Below, in pieces: positions 1 to 14,321 of a stretch of 64,000 bases of DNA (within the stretch, counting starts at the first letter, position 1; every line of letters starts with the position of its first letter). Source of the DNA: Apostichopus japonicus (taxonomy: Eukaryota; Echinodermata; Holothuroidea; Aspidochirotida; Stichopodidae). A model generated the notes under the pieces. The model was not told the origin of the DNA, ran no database searches, and was given only the letters and a program-made list of their open reading frames with translations. Location of the stretch: the NCBI RefSeq assembly GCF_037975245.1, contig NC_092578.1:13686321-13750320 (forward strand). The letters run 5' to 3'. The position numbers and the translations under genes were made by a program.

Positions 1-647
1 TGCTCCAGTAACGTTGATGAAATGAAGTTTTTAATAATTTATCTTTTTGATGAATGAAACAGTGCTCAATGAGATGGTAGACTCCTTCTTATTCATATTT
101 GAATATATTTTTTCAATGAGTAACAGTTTTAAAATTTATGCATTTCTTGTCGGAAACTATAAATGTTGAAAAACTCCTCAATGTACAAACCGCACCACAC
201 CAGTAAACTAATTTATTTATTGGAGGATGTCAACAAGGACTTTGTGGGGATAAAATAAATTTAAGTAGTCATTCCTGTAAAGTTCTGATGTTCGGTCTCT
301 GATGTTGCCATACAAATATTCTGAATTTACCGTCACTCAGGCCTCTCTTACCTGTCTCCATCCTACATATGCACTCAAATCTACCTAGCCTACAAAAGTT
401 AGTCTCAAACATTTTAATGTACATTCTTAATATGTGACCTTCCATTTCACTGGACAGAAAATGGAAGATGGATATGGGAATAGTAGGAAGGGGTATGAGG
501 GGTAGCGAAAAGATGACAATGTTGTGTGCCTTCATCTTTTAAGATTGTTTCAGTAAACAACCAAACATTTAAAGCACTAAAGTTTGTCAGAGTGAGAAAA
601 GTAAGGTGCCTTCTTAGATGTTTGCTGCTCTCAGTACGCTTTCTAGT

Positions 648-1519
648 CACTTCGCCCAACAACCATTTCGCCCAACTGCCATTTCGCCCAACCAGCCTGG
701 TCATTTCGCCCAACCAGCCTGGTCATTTCGCCCAACCAGCCAGGTCATTTCGCCCAACCAGCCTGGTCATTTCGCCCAACCTTATTTTTACTAATATTCA
801 GTCAGAATAATATTACATTTTCTATTCCACTAGTTCAATTTGATTTATTTTGCGTTAGGTTACTTCGTAATAGGTAAATAAAAAAGTGAGGTCCGCTCGA
901 TATCGATCGAAGTCTGAGCAGTTATTTCGGGTATAATGGGAGGATTACACTACTTTAGGCGTTTACGCATTCAATGGAAGTTATATTATTATACAAACAC
1001 AGGGGAATCGGTCTTCATAAAAACCTATCAAACCTGACCCCTAAAACACTGATCCATCATACTGACTAAAAATTCCCGAACGTTTCCTTATTAAATTGAA
1101 GAAAAAAATATAAAACCCGTCCGTAATATTGAAGTACTATATTTAATCAATGTAACCACTTTATCAATGTAACCACATATGTATTAACATTTGTAATCAA
1201 TTTAACCGCGACTTCAAGTTTCCTTAATACTCGGTTCGAATCCCATAACGTTAACAATTCCCGAACGTTTACTATCAAACCTAACCTCTAAAACACTGAT
1301 CCATCCTCAAGATTCCTTAATATTCGGTTCGTATCCTGTAACGTTAAAAATTCCCGAACGTTTCCTTTTGAGGTATAATATTTAATCAAGGTTGGGCGAA
1401 ATGACCAGGCTGGTTGGGCGAAATGACCAGGCTGGTTGGGCGAAATGACCAGGCTAGATGGGCGAAATGGTAAGGTTGGGCGAAATGGCAGTTGGGCGAA
1501 ATGGTTGTTGGGCCAAGTG
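648..1519. mobile_element. 872-bp non-autonomous DNA element with tandem-repeat inverted ends
   Basis: The left arm (648-781) consists of head-to-tail copies of TTTCGCCCAAC spaced 16, 16, 22, 22, 22 and 22 bp. The right arm (about 1387-1519) is its reverse complement, with the motif as GTTGGGCGAAAT. The outermost 19 bases of the two ends match with one difference. The interior (about 782-1386) has no coding capacity but contains internal duplications: a block around 1029-1059 recurs at 1275-1306, and one at about 1220-1271 recurs at 1313-1365. The 8-mer CTCAGTAC occurs outside both ends (630-637 and 1530-1537), but lies about 10 bp from the inverted ends, so it is only a possible target-site duplication. 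No transposase is present. The superfamily is not assigned. Confidence 0.8.
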
Positions 1520-4500
1520 TCCTGCTTCCCTCAGTACCACTATCTTACCCTAGGGAATTCTGTGATGTCTGATGTAAACAAGGTGGATCTTGTGGGTAAC
1601 AAACACCATCAATTTATTTACAGTGTTACTTAAAATTAATAATTATCCTAAATTGCTACCTATGGGATAATACACTGACAGCCTGCCAAAACTGCAAGAC
1701 TGATATACAGTATGACACCACTGTAACACCACTGTTACTAACACCCTGTGAGATCGCTGGGTAACCTTCTGGTGCTTGCTTAAATGACCAGAATCAGATT
1801 AAAAAAAAAAGTTAAACCAATTTAGAACAGTTGAATATAACTGTGTAATGTGCTTGAGGGTAGGTAAAGGTCTGAGTAATAAATATGTGAGATTTTAATA
1901 GGGCATGTCCAAGTCATTTCCTGCGACTGTCAGTATGAATATATCTTAACACGATGAAGGGGAAGGTTCAATGATCAAGAAGACGTTTGCCCGGAGTCAT
2001 GCTGTACATATACAGCTATTTTGACTTGGACATGATGTATACCACTGTAGTGTCTATATATGTAAACATAGAGTATATAACTTAAAATGTGAATGCCCTT
2101 TAAAAGGAAAACCATTTCATAAGAAGACCCATTGCCAGAGATGGATGTCTTCAGGAGTATTGCATAAATTCCAAGTGTTGATGATATGTGAAATTTTATA
2201 ATGTTAAATTAGTGTTATATATTTTTCCTTTACATACGTTATTACATTTCGTGCTGAGCATTGTCTCACTTGTGAAGTTATAGTGCCTTGAATTGATTTT
2301 TGACATAACCAAATGATGGTGCAAAATGTGCTCACATTCATGCTCCTCCCCTGTCTCCTCACAACTGTAGCACTGTCTCCGCCCTACAGAAGCTAGATCG
2401 AATCTTCTTTTGGAGTACCTCACCTCTGCTCATTGATTCTACCAACAGAAGTATCTAGTTTAGGGTTGTTAAAAGTTTCTGTTGGCCAGAAGTAATACTG
2501 ATTTTCTTTGTTACCCTCCAATCAAGCCCTGGAAATTCATTGTCCCTTCGTGGTATTCTTTATTCTTACCTGTCTCCTCAAGACCTAAGCACTCTAGCTC
2601 TACCGTACCTAGAGTGAACTGGGTAACATTTTAAAACTGTAGGCCCTCAATAACCTTTCACTTCTGGTCAAGCTCCTCCTCTTCATTCTACCACCCAAAG
2701 TGCCTCAAAGTGTTTTTTTCCCTGCATACTTGGTTACCTCTTTGGATGTGTATGTGTGATAGCCATACAGACCTTTTTTGGTGTTTAACAAGTAGTTTAA
2801 CAATCGTTTTCACTTCCGCTCGGCTCTGTTGCTATTTGCATATATTTTCAAAGAAGTAATAAAGTAATATCTGTCTTAGCGCTTCAAACAGCTTTTTCAG
2901 CTGATTTTCTTAAATTTGTCCACTATGTGTACTGTGCATGCTGATCATACTAACAATTTTCCAACTGTGCATAATTTGTGTTTAGTATTTACTCAGAAAT
3001 GTGCTCAGGTGATTAAGCGCTTATAACGTTGACTCTTTTGAATCAGTCATTCATCGATCATTTATTTGGTGTAAAGAAAGCCTGGAAGAGTCTTAGTTTA
3101 ATAAAAATGTCATTTAGTTTTAGAGGATGGATTTCCACTTGGCAATTAAGAAAGTTGGAAACTTGCTGACACAAACTCAAAATGTTTCTCAAACTTGAAA
3201 TTTTGCTGACATCTTCCCATGACCGTGGGGTAAAAAAATAGGTTTGGTGTTCCCTTTTAATTACATGGAGGTACATGTGCTGTACATATATATGGTATAG
3301 TATAGACTATACTACTTCCTGCAGTCCCTGCATGGGTACCAGTAGTGATTGTCTTCATCCCAGGATATAAATTGTCACATGGATGGCATCTGGATGACTT
3401 CCTGCCATCTTCCCACTTACGACTGACTCTGTCCAGGAGAAGGTTTCTATTTTCATCCTTTCTCTTCTCCAAAAAGAGAAAATAAAAAAAAAGAAGAAGG
3501 AAGGGCTATATTTTGTAAAGGCAGATGGCTTTGATATATATATATAGATCCTATTTTAGAATGGTTTCCATTTTCATTGTTAAAGTGAACTTTTTTTTTT
3601 AGTGTTGCACATGTTGTAACATATTGACCATTGTTCATTAAGTGTAACTTTGATCTAATTAAGAAGGATCGAGTGACTAAACTAAATAAAGGTCATACGT
3701 AGGCTAAAAAGTGCACTTTGAATATGGAGGATAGCATTTATAGTAGGAAGGTGACTGGGGAGGGTGGGGGTGGGGATGGGGTTGGGGAGGGTATGGTGGT
3801 GGGTTCTTTATAAAGGTAAGGGTAATGGTAAGGATCAGGGAGATTAATACACATCAACAAAAATTAAGGGTTTGCCGATAAAGGTGAAATGGATAATAGA
3901 GTGATATACTGGGGAGCATAATACTGGACATGGGTGAGGAGATGGCCAGGGGAAGGTAAAACTTCCTTACTTAACTGCTTGATCGGCAATATTTCCTTTT
4001 TTCTATAATAGAGTTGAACATTTTGAAGATGAACAGAGATTGTTGTTTATACTTTCATTATTTTTCTTGGCCTTTTACTCTCACTCATTTCGAGACCTTT
4101 TGAACCTGAATATAAACTTTAAAGATTTGACAAGACTAGAGGTTGTTACTGCAGTTATTTACAATAGCATATAACATGCACATGATATGGATTGTCATTC
4201 TGAAGGTATTTCGTTCTCTCAGTGTAAAAAAAAAAAACTGAATGCATGCGTTTATCAGGAAAGAAAAGAAAAGAGGTTAATTTTGAGCACAAAATCTTCC
4301 CCAGCTGCCTGGAAAGTGAACCCTCCTTGCTTTTGTGACATTGTAAATCTCTGACTGCAGAGCTTCATGCTGTGTGCAGCTCTCTAATTGCCATGTGCGG
4401 GCAATATTGGTCGTTTTCGGCACTGTGATGGTTTCTCACAAGTTCCTTCTGGACCTGACTCCCACCTGGAAAGTAAAACTCCAGATGAAAGGAAAATGAG

Positions 4501-7500
4501 TCAGAAACGTCCACAAAGTACAGTGATGACAAGTTTGAACTTTTTCTTCTTTTCTTTTCTTTTCCTTTTCTATTCTTTTTTTGATGAGTTTAGAGACTCT
4601 ACATATTTGGATGTCATATGTTACTTTTCATTTCAAAAAATAGCTTTATTCTCCTCCAGCTTTGAATGGGAAAGTTCCAAGAATTTTTAGAAATTTTTTA
4701 ACCCTGCTGTCTTGAAGAGGAATGTCTTGACAGATGTCAGAAGTTAATCTTTGGTAACCTTCATGGTGGCTATTGGCTTGTAAGAGTTTGATTTTCATGT
4801 TTTGTTGTTACCATTGTTTTTCCAAATTTTGTGTGTGGAATCAACATGTAGTGTGATGGACAAAAAAAAACTATAGCAGGGATCGTTAGCAATCTGAGGG
4901 AAAAGAGGCAGATTAGATTTGAATGAACCATTCAGGTATGATCAAACATGATGAGCGGATTGAAGCTAGCATTCAGTACAGTTTGGACTGTCATAGAGGT
5001 CAAACTGTTACCTAGTGACTGTATCAAGATAATAGTATGTGTTAAACTGTGGTACCCCAGTTGACTATGAAGAATGTATTAGGAGTGAGGAGAGGATGGA
5101 TGTATCACTGGTTATGGATTTGCTGTATTCAGTTAAGAATTCTGACTAGAATTCTGGCTGGAGTTAACAGTTTTGGGAAATAAACACACAGTTTATTTTA
5201 GGATAAAGAGGCATAGAGGGGGGAGGGGAGGGAGGGGTTGGTGGCAGTGTAAATTGAAACAGTCCACATACTCATTCCTTTCTATCCATGTTATTCAGTA
5301 AGTGAAGTTTAAGAAAGAGATCTTCTTTTGCATGACTTTGCACAATGAATAATTACAATATCCTTTAGAAATTGCAAAGTACCAAATATAGGCAGAGATA
5401 TATGGAGAAGGTGGAGGAAGGGGGTCAACTACTGAATATTGTGCCGAATAGTAAACTGAAGTAATACATCAAGGCATGCATCAACCACCTACTTTCCTGC
5501 CCCAACACCTTCCCTTCCCTTCCCCCTCAAACTCCACCATCCCTGCTACCATGTCCTATCCTAGCCTGCTATCGTTAACCCTTCATGGTGGTTTGCAGGT
5601 TACTATTTAGGTTACATGACACACACTATGTTCAAACACTTACATCAGTAACTGGGTTGCATTATAAGCTTTTGAGGCCCACCAAGGCTACCGTATTATC
5701 GCGATTGACTTTGTGTACAGTCTTTCTGCCTACGGTAGATTTGTTACGTGTCACATCATTTAGTGTCAGTAATTATGTTGACACCTTCCTTTCATAACTT
5801 TGTGTCACTTTCGAAACAGGCAATTATGCAATTTGTAACAGTTTCCATGACTTTGCAAGTATTGTTAACTGACAAGTCTTCTAACATAAGGTTTTTACAT
5901 TTTGGGGAGATGCTTTCATAATAAGACTAAAATTTTCTACCACTCTTGTGTACGTAAGCATTATAGCAGTCGGTTTTGGCATATTAAGTTATCGTCCTAT
6001 GTTGCATTGCTCGGACAGGGCTGAAAGAGGCCTATATATAACAAAACCTGATCTCCTAATTTTTGTTCAAAACACCTGCTCTTTATTTGAGCAAATGTTT
6101 ACCATGTAAAATGATTCAAATTTCATTGCCGTTGTTATGTGGCAGCACTGGCATTACCCTGTTTTGTGGATTTTATTGCTTGCTCAACACAAACAATTGA
6201 AATGAAGGGAATGACAGTTGCCATATTGATCAAATTTGACAGGTATAGGTTTTTTATTAATGTATCACAAACAACACACAGTAGTTAATTTTAATAGCTC
6301 CTGTTATGGGTATATTGTGTGTGGAAACATGTTTAAGTGGCCTGCTATGATTGGGACTACAAGTTCTTTGTCCATACGGTCTAAAATCCCTGGTATGCAA
6401 AGTGGGGAATCTCTACCCATTTTTAGGGTGTGCCAAAAAATTTGGGAAATGAATAGCCGATAGTTGAGGAAACATGTCGAAAGTAAATTACAGCAAAAGA
6501 TGCAAAATATATCACTATTTTCAACTAAGTACCCAACAAGTTTCTCAAATGGGAGGGGGCATACCTCCACTTTGCTGGTTTTCCCCAGGCCACAACATCT
6601 GCCAACAGACGGACGGTCACCAAGCAAACAAGCTTGAATACCAAGGATCTATATTGTGACTAAGTTCTCTGTGTCTTATACTATAGCCATACTTTTATAA
6701 GAGTAATTAGTATCCTTGGAATTTTATTTGGGAAGTAATTGATGGTTGGCGTAATGGGAAGAATTAGGAGAAGGATGGGGTAAGAGAATCAGGATGGGGG
6801 TGGGGGTAGGGGAGCTTGTATATTCTGAGATTTAAATGAAACTTTTAAAGTTGGCTGGTTAACCAATGGAAGCTTGAAGGGCATGCAGGCCTGTTTTTGT
6901 TTGCCAGCTTAGGATTGCTGCTGAGTGAAAAGGAATTTGATTCTAAAGAGTGTGCAATAATCAGTTTGATTGACATGGAAAACATTTTGTGACATTTTTG
7001 GGTTTGACATAATCAGGTGACGTTTCTTGGCACATTTTAGGTTAAACTCCTGAGTAAACAACCCCTTATGGAGTTCATGGACTGCCATATCTTCCTCACC
7101 TTCTGATGAGGTCATGTAGTTTGTGTGCATAGCAACCGTCCTATAGATAAGCCCCAGTTATTTGTGGTCTTTGTCTGCCAGCAAACAAAAGTTGAATGTT
7201 GGTTAATGAGCCAACTGGACTGGCTGTAACAGTATTGTCTTAACAGGACATTCAAGTTTTCTTGTTTACCTGTTTTCTGTAATAATTGCATGAGGCTACA
7301 TACATATATTACTTGTGCATATTAAATCTGGAATAATTTTCAAACTTTGTAATTGAGAAGGCAGGCCCTATATGAACGTCATATATTTTATTCCAATTAC
7401 CTGCAAAGACTGTGTTGGTTGATGCCTGATGATTTTGTTGTTGTCTGTACTGACTCACATGCTCCTGTGATTGACTCCCCCACCCCCTGGGCTCTGATCT

Positions 7501-7764
7501 ACCACCCTTCTATCTTTTCGTAGATCTAGTATCCAAAGGTCTCTTCAGTGCTACGTGGATTTTGTTGATGTTGTTTGATCCCAGTTGCTGGAGATAGTTA
7601 TATCTCCACCCTGTAAAATAGAAAAGTGCAAGAACATCAAATTTTCCATTTTGTGTGTGTGTGTTTGGGGAAAGGAAGGGGAGAGGGAGGGTGAGGAGAA
7701 GGAGTCATTTAATCAACCACTTGCTCCCTAAATCTACCTCTGGTATTATACTCAACCCTTTCTA

Positions 7765-7778
7765 CCCCCCCCCCCCCC
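7765..7778. repeat. Poly(C)14 tract
   Basis: Uninterrupted run of 14 C inside a pyrimidine-rich stretch of about 7750-7800, in otherwise AT-rich sequence. Confidence 0.95.
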
Positions 7779-8099
7779 TCCTTCCCTGTCCTTCCCCCTC
7801 CTAATTGTCTCTATTATCTAGGAAGGCATGCACAATACTGTCAAGTTCCTTACCCAGACAGGTAGGTGTTGTTAAACAGTCTACATGGTACGTAACTATA
7901 CATCGGTCTCGATCATCATGCGTCATTGTACATATCATTGATTTGCCCTTAGTATAAGTACATACAGTAGCAGACTGTATTGACTTTAACCAATAAAGCA
8001 AATTCCATGTCACAAGGGCCTCAAAAGTAGTTCAAGTTTACCTGTACACATAATAAATATGTTGCACACTAAACACTTAATAAGTAGACCCACCACACT

Positions 8100-8830
8100 C
8101 AGGGGTTCGCTTTATTCAGTATACATGCGTGTACTATATATATACAATATACTTTATGTGGCCCTGTTTGTGAAAGGATTAGTATCATTCAGTATACAAG
8201 ACTAAACAGCAGAGGCCTGCACACATATTGTATGTGAGTGGACCTGCATGTGTTTGTTAGAATCATTCCGTATGTAATAAGCATTTGGACCAGTTCGTGA
8301 TGGGTAACAATCATTGAACATGTATACATGTAAACAGCAGAGGGCCACATACATACTGTGTGTGGACCAGCTCATGATGGGTTACAATCATGGAACATAC
8401 ATCACAGGGCTGCATACATACTGTGTGTGGACCAGCTCATGATGGGTAACAATCATGGAACATACATCACAGGGCTGCATACATACTGTGTGTGGACCAG
8501 CTCATGAAGGGTAACAATCATTGAACATACATGTAAACAGCAGAGGGCCGCATACATACTGTGTGTGGACCAGCTCATGATGGGTTACAATCATGGAATA
8601 TACATCACAGGGCCACATACATACTATGTGTGGACCAGCTCATGAAGGGTTACAATCATTGAACATACATGTAAACAGCAGAGGGTTGCATACATACTGT
8701 GTGTGTGGACCTGTGTTTGTCCAAAGGGTCATAGCATCATTCAATATGTCTGTGTGATACTTTAACAAACATCAGTTCTAAGCATACTTTCTGTGGAACT
8801 GTTTATGATGGTGATTATATCATACAACAT
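8100..8830. repeat. Minisatellite, alternating 65-bp and 73-bp units
   Basis: Well-preserved units begin with GGG at 8342, 8407, 8472, 8545, 8610 and 8683, giving periods of 65, 65, 73, 65 and 73 bp. The common core reads CATACATACTGTGTGTGG followed by ACCAGCTCATGA. The 73-bp form differs by ending in ATGTAAACAGCAGA where the 65-bp form ends in ATCACA. More degenerate units extend the array left to about 8100 and right to about 8830. No reading frame runs through it. Confidence 0.85.
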
Positions 8831-11800
8831 CTTTAAAATATTAAACAGTAGTCTAAGTACATACATACATATGAAACTGTCAAGTTCAACCATCTCACTA
8901 ACTCTATATATGCTCGTACTACCCACAGTGAAGAAAACGGTTGCAACCTCTATCAAGAACCTTTGTTGTTAACTTCAGTCAAATAAACAAAACTCTGTTC
9001 CTTTAGGGCATGGCCTCCATGTTCATTGATTGAAATCTTTTCAACTTTCCTTTGAGTTGGTTTTTAACTTTAGAAGTTACAAAACCTAAAAAAGGGTAGA
9101 AGATTTTGACCCTACTGGCAGCATGATCCAGATATAGTGATCTCCGTGCACCCACTGACATTCTTTGAGCCGCCGGATTTTAGTATTTAAACCATATATG
9201 CAAGTGCAGTGTGTGTGTGGAAGGTGTACCTTCTGACTCTGCAACTCTTAGAATCCCGCAAATTCATGAATTTGTATATATATATAGATCAGAATCCAGA
9301 TATCTGGAGGCAAATTATAACAGGAATGCAATCTTAGTGATAATTATCAAAATGCCTGCCCTGCTTCACACTTTAAGCTGACAATTTGACTCATCTTACA
9401 GGGTGTACTTATACTCAGAATAAGATTGCAATCGATCAGACCCAAGAAATCCTTGTTGATACTTTCACCAAATGAAAGGTTAATCAGCTATGAATTAATA
9501 AAAATGATTTTTTTATTCACATGATGTCACTAATTTGGGCACTTTCACATGAAGAGACTAATGCAGCTAAAGATGAAAACTAGAAATTTTCAAACTTTTG
9601 AACTTTTTATAAATTTTGTGTTTTGAAATGAACTTTTTACTTAGATACTGAAATTATATGACCCAAAAAATGGGATTTCAGTGCTGAGCCTGAATAGAAT
9701 ATTAAATTATTTCTGGACGTCAACTCACATGCAATAGCGTCTTTACCATACAAAAATTTTAAATTTTAAAATTTTAAAGAGAATAAATTGCATTGATGAT
9801 GGCATATTCCCTGTTGAGGTATATATGTCTTGTGTCGATGGCATTGGTATGGAAACAACTGCCAAAGTGGCTCTGGTCTTACAGTAGATATATTAGTTAG
9901 CATTACAGCTGCTGCATTGTCCTGTATTCTGGAACGACCTTTGACCTTATATTCTCATGATCACATCATAATCTCATTGGTGTTAATTGAAAAATTAATT
10001 AAGAAAAAGGAAATTAATTTAAAAGGAGATGCATCAACTTTTGCTTAAAAATGGTCTAGATCTTGTTAATGAACCCGAACCCCCAAACTGCTAATTAAAG
10101 TAATTGGCTCATTTGGGAGATCATATCCTAGTTTAGTTTGTAAAGACGTGTCCAAGGACTGTCATTTGTAAATCAGTGTCCCTAAGATATCTAAACAGGT
10201 CTATTAAAAAAAAAAACCTTTTACATACTGAAGAAAGAGCAACAAGTTGTACGTTCAGCAATATGGTTGTTACAATTTGCCGTGTGTACATACACAGCAT
10301 AATCAACTTATAAAGTACGAAATCTAGATTGATGTGGTTGAGAGAACTGAACAGCTGGTGGTTTATAGATACCACGACATCAAATGGAACTATTAATTAG
10401 CACAGTTTTCCCGATGCAGAAAGATTTCAAAATGCACAGTGAATTGCTGCATGATATATGCCAACAGTTATGCTTTTGCATGATTGATTATCACAACAAC
10501 AAAAAAAGCAAAAAAAAGCTTTTCAAGATGGAATTCTGCATGCCTTGGCCATTTATGAAAATCAAACTAGTCTATTTTTCTGGGAACAGACAAAAAAGAA
10601 AAGAAGAAAAGGTGGCTTGTTGACACACCATTGGTCCTTTTCATTTAAACCAAGCCCGGCTTTTGATGAAAATTGAATAGGCATTGTTAAAGGGTGTGAC
10701 AGACAGCCGTAAACAGTCTCCTTTTCATTGACGCCTTTCCTCTTCCCCATGCTGTGATTGACAAAAGATGAACCGAGGAGGATATTTTGCCATTAATTAT
10801 CCCATTTTTTTTTTTTTGGTCAAGGGACAAACCGTAGTGTAACAGGCCGGCACAGATCTCTGTGCGGGCTGTGGCGGAGGTAGATGGTGTTTTACATTGT
10901 AAACAGTCTTTCTGCTTGACAAGTTAAACTCAACTGGGTCGGTGTTTTGAAAAGCCGCTGAAGTGAGAAAGGCTGGCTACAGTTGTTTTTCATGCTTCCC
11001 ATCTAACAAAGGATCTCGCCAGCAGCCTTCCATGTCTCCCTTACCATCGATATGAATATATTATATGAAGGGTTTTAATGACCACAGCGTACCACTGATA
11101 CACTCATTGAACTGTATATATGTACACTCTGCCTAAATTGAGTTTGTTTTTTTCTCCTAGAACACTTTCATCTTACACTAAACTGTAGGTTAAATATTGC
11201 TAATTTACAAAGGAGAAGTTGCTATAGGAACTGATCCATGGATGTAATATTTTTAAGGCTGCGTTCAGTCTCAAACTCTCTGATATATTTACATTGCAAT
11301 TATGTCCGTAAATATTGTTTAATTTCCATAGTTGATTGAATTAACTGAGTGGATATAAGTACTCCTTCCTATACCCTTGGTGAGGGAATCTTTAGGAATC
11401 ACGTCTTTTCTTTATAGCCTTAAATCCTGTTTTGACTGAGCATCAAGAATCACTCACTTTAAAAGAGGACTGTATGTATATCAAGCAAGCCAGTGAAACA
11501 TGAAAGTATGCTGTATTGCACATTTAACGATATTCACGTTGCTACACAAATGGAAAGATGTAAGAAGCAGTTTTTTGTGTGCACAGAACCGTGTGATACT
11601 GGTAAAGCTCAAAACTGTAACAGCTAATGTTAACAATTAATTATTCGATGCTAAATTTTTTTTATATAGTGCATTCCTATGAGAACGATTTAAAACAGTA
11701 ATTTCAAAAAAGTAAATTCCAATGACAATAAGTACAGAAAATTGAAGAAATATCAGTTGAGAAATTGCATTCATTCACAATTCTTTTAATTAAATAATTC

Positions 11801-12399
11801 AAGTAAACAGAAAATTCAGTAGATTGGTTCATTTGTCAATTTTTCTCAAAAGAAACCCCCTGAAAACTTGAGACTGAACATCCAGGGGGAAGGGGAGCTC
11901 GAGTGGAGAGGGGAGGGGAGGGGGAGGCAGTTTGGAGCTCATTTTACACAAGGCTCCAGTGATTGTGACATTACTATGTACAGGTTAATTTGAAATTGAT
12001 TTTGGATTTAGTTTTATGTAATGAATTCATTCTAAACAACTTTACTACAGGTCTTGAAAATAATGCTGATGTCATTTTCATCTACTTTAGTTCTGGTTAA
12101 TACATATATTTACTAATGAAACAGCGCCCAATTAAATTTGTCCCTGTTAAGTCTGGACCAGTTTTAACATCCTGTACTCATTTATTAATCTCAATTCTCA
12201 TAAAAAAATAAAAAATATGAAATGAAATGAATCAGTATGTAGCTCCTACAACTGAATGTTCTAATTGTCCCCACACAATGTGGCCTGTAATGTGGCCTGC
12301 ACTGAGAGACTACCCTGTATACTCATATTAATGCATAGCAACACAGCCCTCCTTTGACAAGCTGGTTAATACATGGTAACTTAGTGTTAAGCGGTAAAG

Positions 12400-12680
12400 A
12401 TAGATTTCTACTTGAAGAATCCCAGATGGCTTCATCGTTCGGTAGAGCTCGGGTAAATATTGAGTAGAAGTGCTATTCTTTTGCCGCCTTGGCCGATGTG
12501 TGCACAGTTGTCTTGCAGGTTTTTCCTCTGCTTAATTCTGTTGCCTAACGCCCATTGATTTCTCACGCTGCTACGGTGAAAGTTTGTGTGCAAACAGCCG
12601 CCTACTTCCTCCTAATGGATGTCCTGATTGCTCTGGGCCCCTAAAACAACACTCCAGCTGCATTGTTCTATTATGTAATC
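12400..12680. other. Non-repetitive block, candidate conserved non-coding element
   Basis: About 280 bp with higher GC than its surroundings. It has no simple repeats and no homopolymers, and is not open in any frame with splice sites I can support. Such blocks inside large introns of developmental genes are often regulatory, but here the call rests only on composition and lack of repeats. Confidence 0.25.
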
Positions 12681-14172
12681 GAAAACTAACAAACCGCTTA
12701 CCCTATCTGAATATATGATAATGAAGCCAATGGTGAAAGACTTTGTCCAAAATAGCTGTTGGGATTTAGAAGAGGAATCCTGTGGCCATTTCCTTTACTT
12801 AGGTTCAATCTTTACTGTCCCTAAATGTTGGGTGCTAAATATGTCCATACTTTTTTGTTTTGTTTGTGCAATTACAGTATATCATAATAAAACAAATGGT
12901 TATATTCTTCTGTTTTATTTTTTACCTCATTCTTTGATGGGGGCGTGGGGACGTGGGGGGGGGCTGAGAGTGGGTTATGCTGTGATGGTTAACGGTTAAT
13001 CTATGGTGAGTTAGAGTTTCTGACATAACAGCTCTCGAAACTTTCATATTTAATATATTTGTTAGCTCTCAAATTGTTAATCTCTTTTGTGTTCGTTTTT
13101 GTTTGTAACTTTTCTCAGTCTGTAGCATCATAAACTGATAAATTTAATCACATACTTGATTTCACAATTTGATTTTGAAACAGCTTTTTGAGTCTTTTCT
13201 CTTTAATTTTGAGTCATTTCACTTACTAAACCCTTCATCAATGCAGTCCATAGAGCTTTAATAAATAAACCTTGAAAATTCAAACCTTCAAACTAAATTG
13301 AAAGAAATGTGAAATTTCTGAATATTTCTGATTTGCTTATTTTAAATCTTTTCAATATAACTGGAATTTGGTGATAAAACATTTATATATATTTTTTTAT
13401 GAATCGAATGGAATCCTGTATCCCTCACTAATTAATGGTCTTTGTCACCATGGCAATTTGAAGGACGGTGGGTTTTCTTAATAAAGCTGTTTATAGTATT
13501 TATCAATTGCAAGTTATTTGGAGTAAAACCAGATGTTTAGTCAGTGTGTATTAAATCAACCTGTCGTATTCAATCATATTTACTTGTACTCTTACTCACT
13601 CCAGCTTGTGATGACTCTTTTACTTTAATTTAATCTGTCTCTGTTCTAATCAATTTTAATTAATTATTTGATTTTCATATGTACATGTATATAAGTTGAT
13701 CCTATTTATAAATTTTATATAACTTATAATAGTGGAATATAGGAATTGAAATTTTGAATTGTGGATGAATAACTTGTAGGAGTTGGCACTCGTAGCATTC
13801 CGAATAGTTGCATAGGAACAAAAGTGCAAAATTACATGTGTACTCATTATTAATAACTCATTATTAATTAGAGCATTGTAGTCCTGCAGTGAGTGGATTG
13901 TGGTTGTCCATGTTATTCATTGTTCTCTCATGTTTTCATGGTGTTGTACTCATAGACGTTGTGCTATCGGAGTCGGAGTATAGTCCACACTACATTAAGA
14001 TGCATGCAGGGTGTACAACATTGGAAAAATGATTTGAATGTGAAAGACATAATAAATGTTTTATGTACATATATATATAGCTACATAAAAGAAATGAATA
14101 ATGATAAAGAATAAGATGAGTTAATTTTTAAATTGTTGTCTTTGAGAAAGAGTTTGCATGGTCCAGAGGGTT

Positions 14173-14321
14173 GCTGCTGTACATGTATACTAACTACTGT
14201 ACAGTGTTACAGTGTAGTGTTGATGAACGAAAGATTTGAGGACTGCTGTATGTATACTAAATTACTGTACAGGGTTATAGTGTTAGAGACTTAGAGTTGA
14301 TGAAGTTCTGAAGATTGAGGT
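14173..14321. repeat. Diverged tandem duplication, about 70-80 bp unit
   Basis: The segment at 14173-14241 (CTGCTGTACATGTATACTAA onward) is followed directly by a related copy at about 14242-14321. Both end in a GATGAA...AAGATT(T)GAGG motif. There are two copies only, with insertions in the second. Confidence 0.6.
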
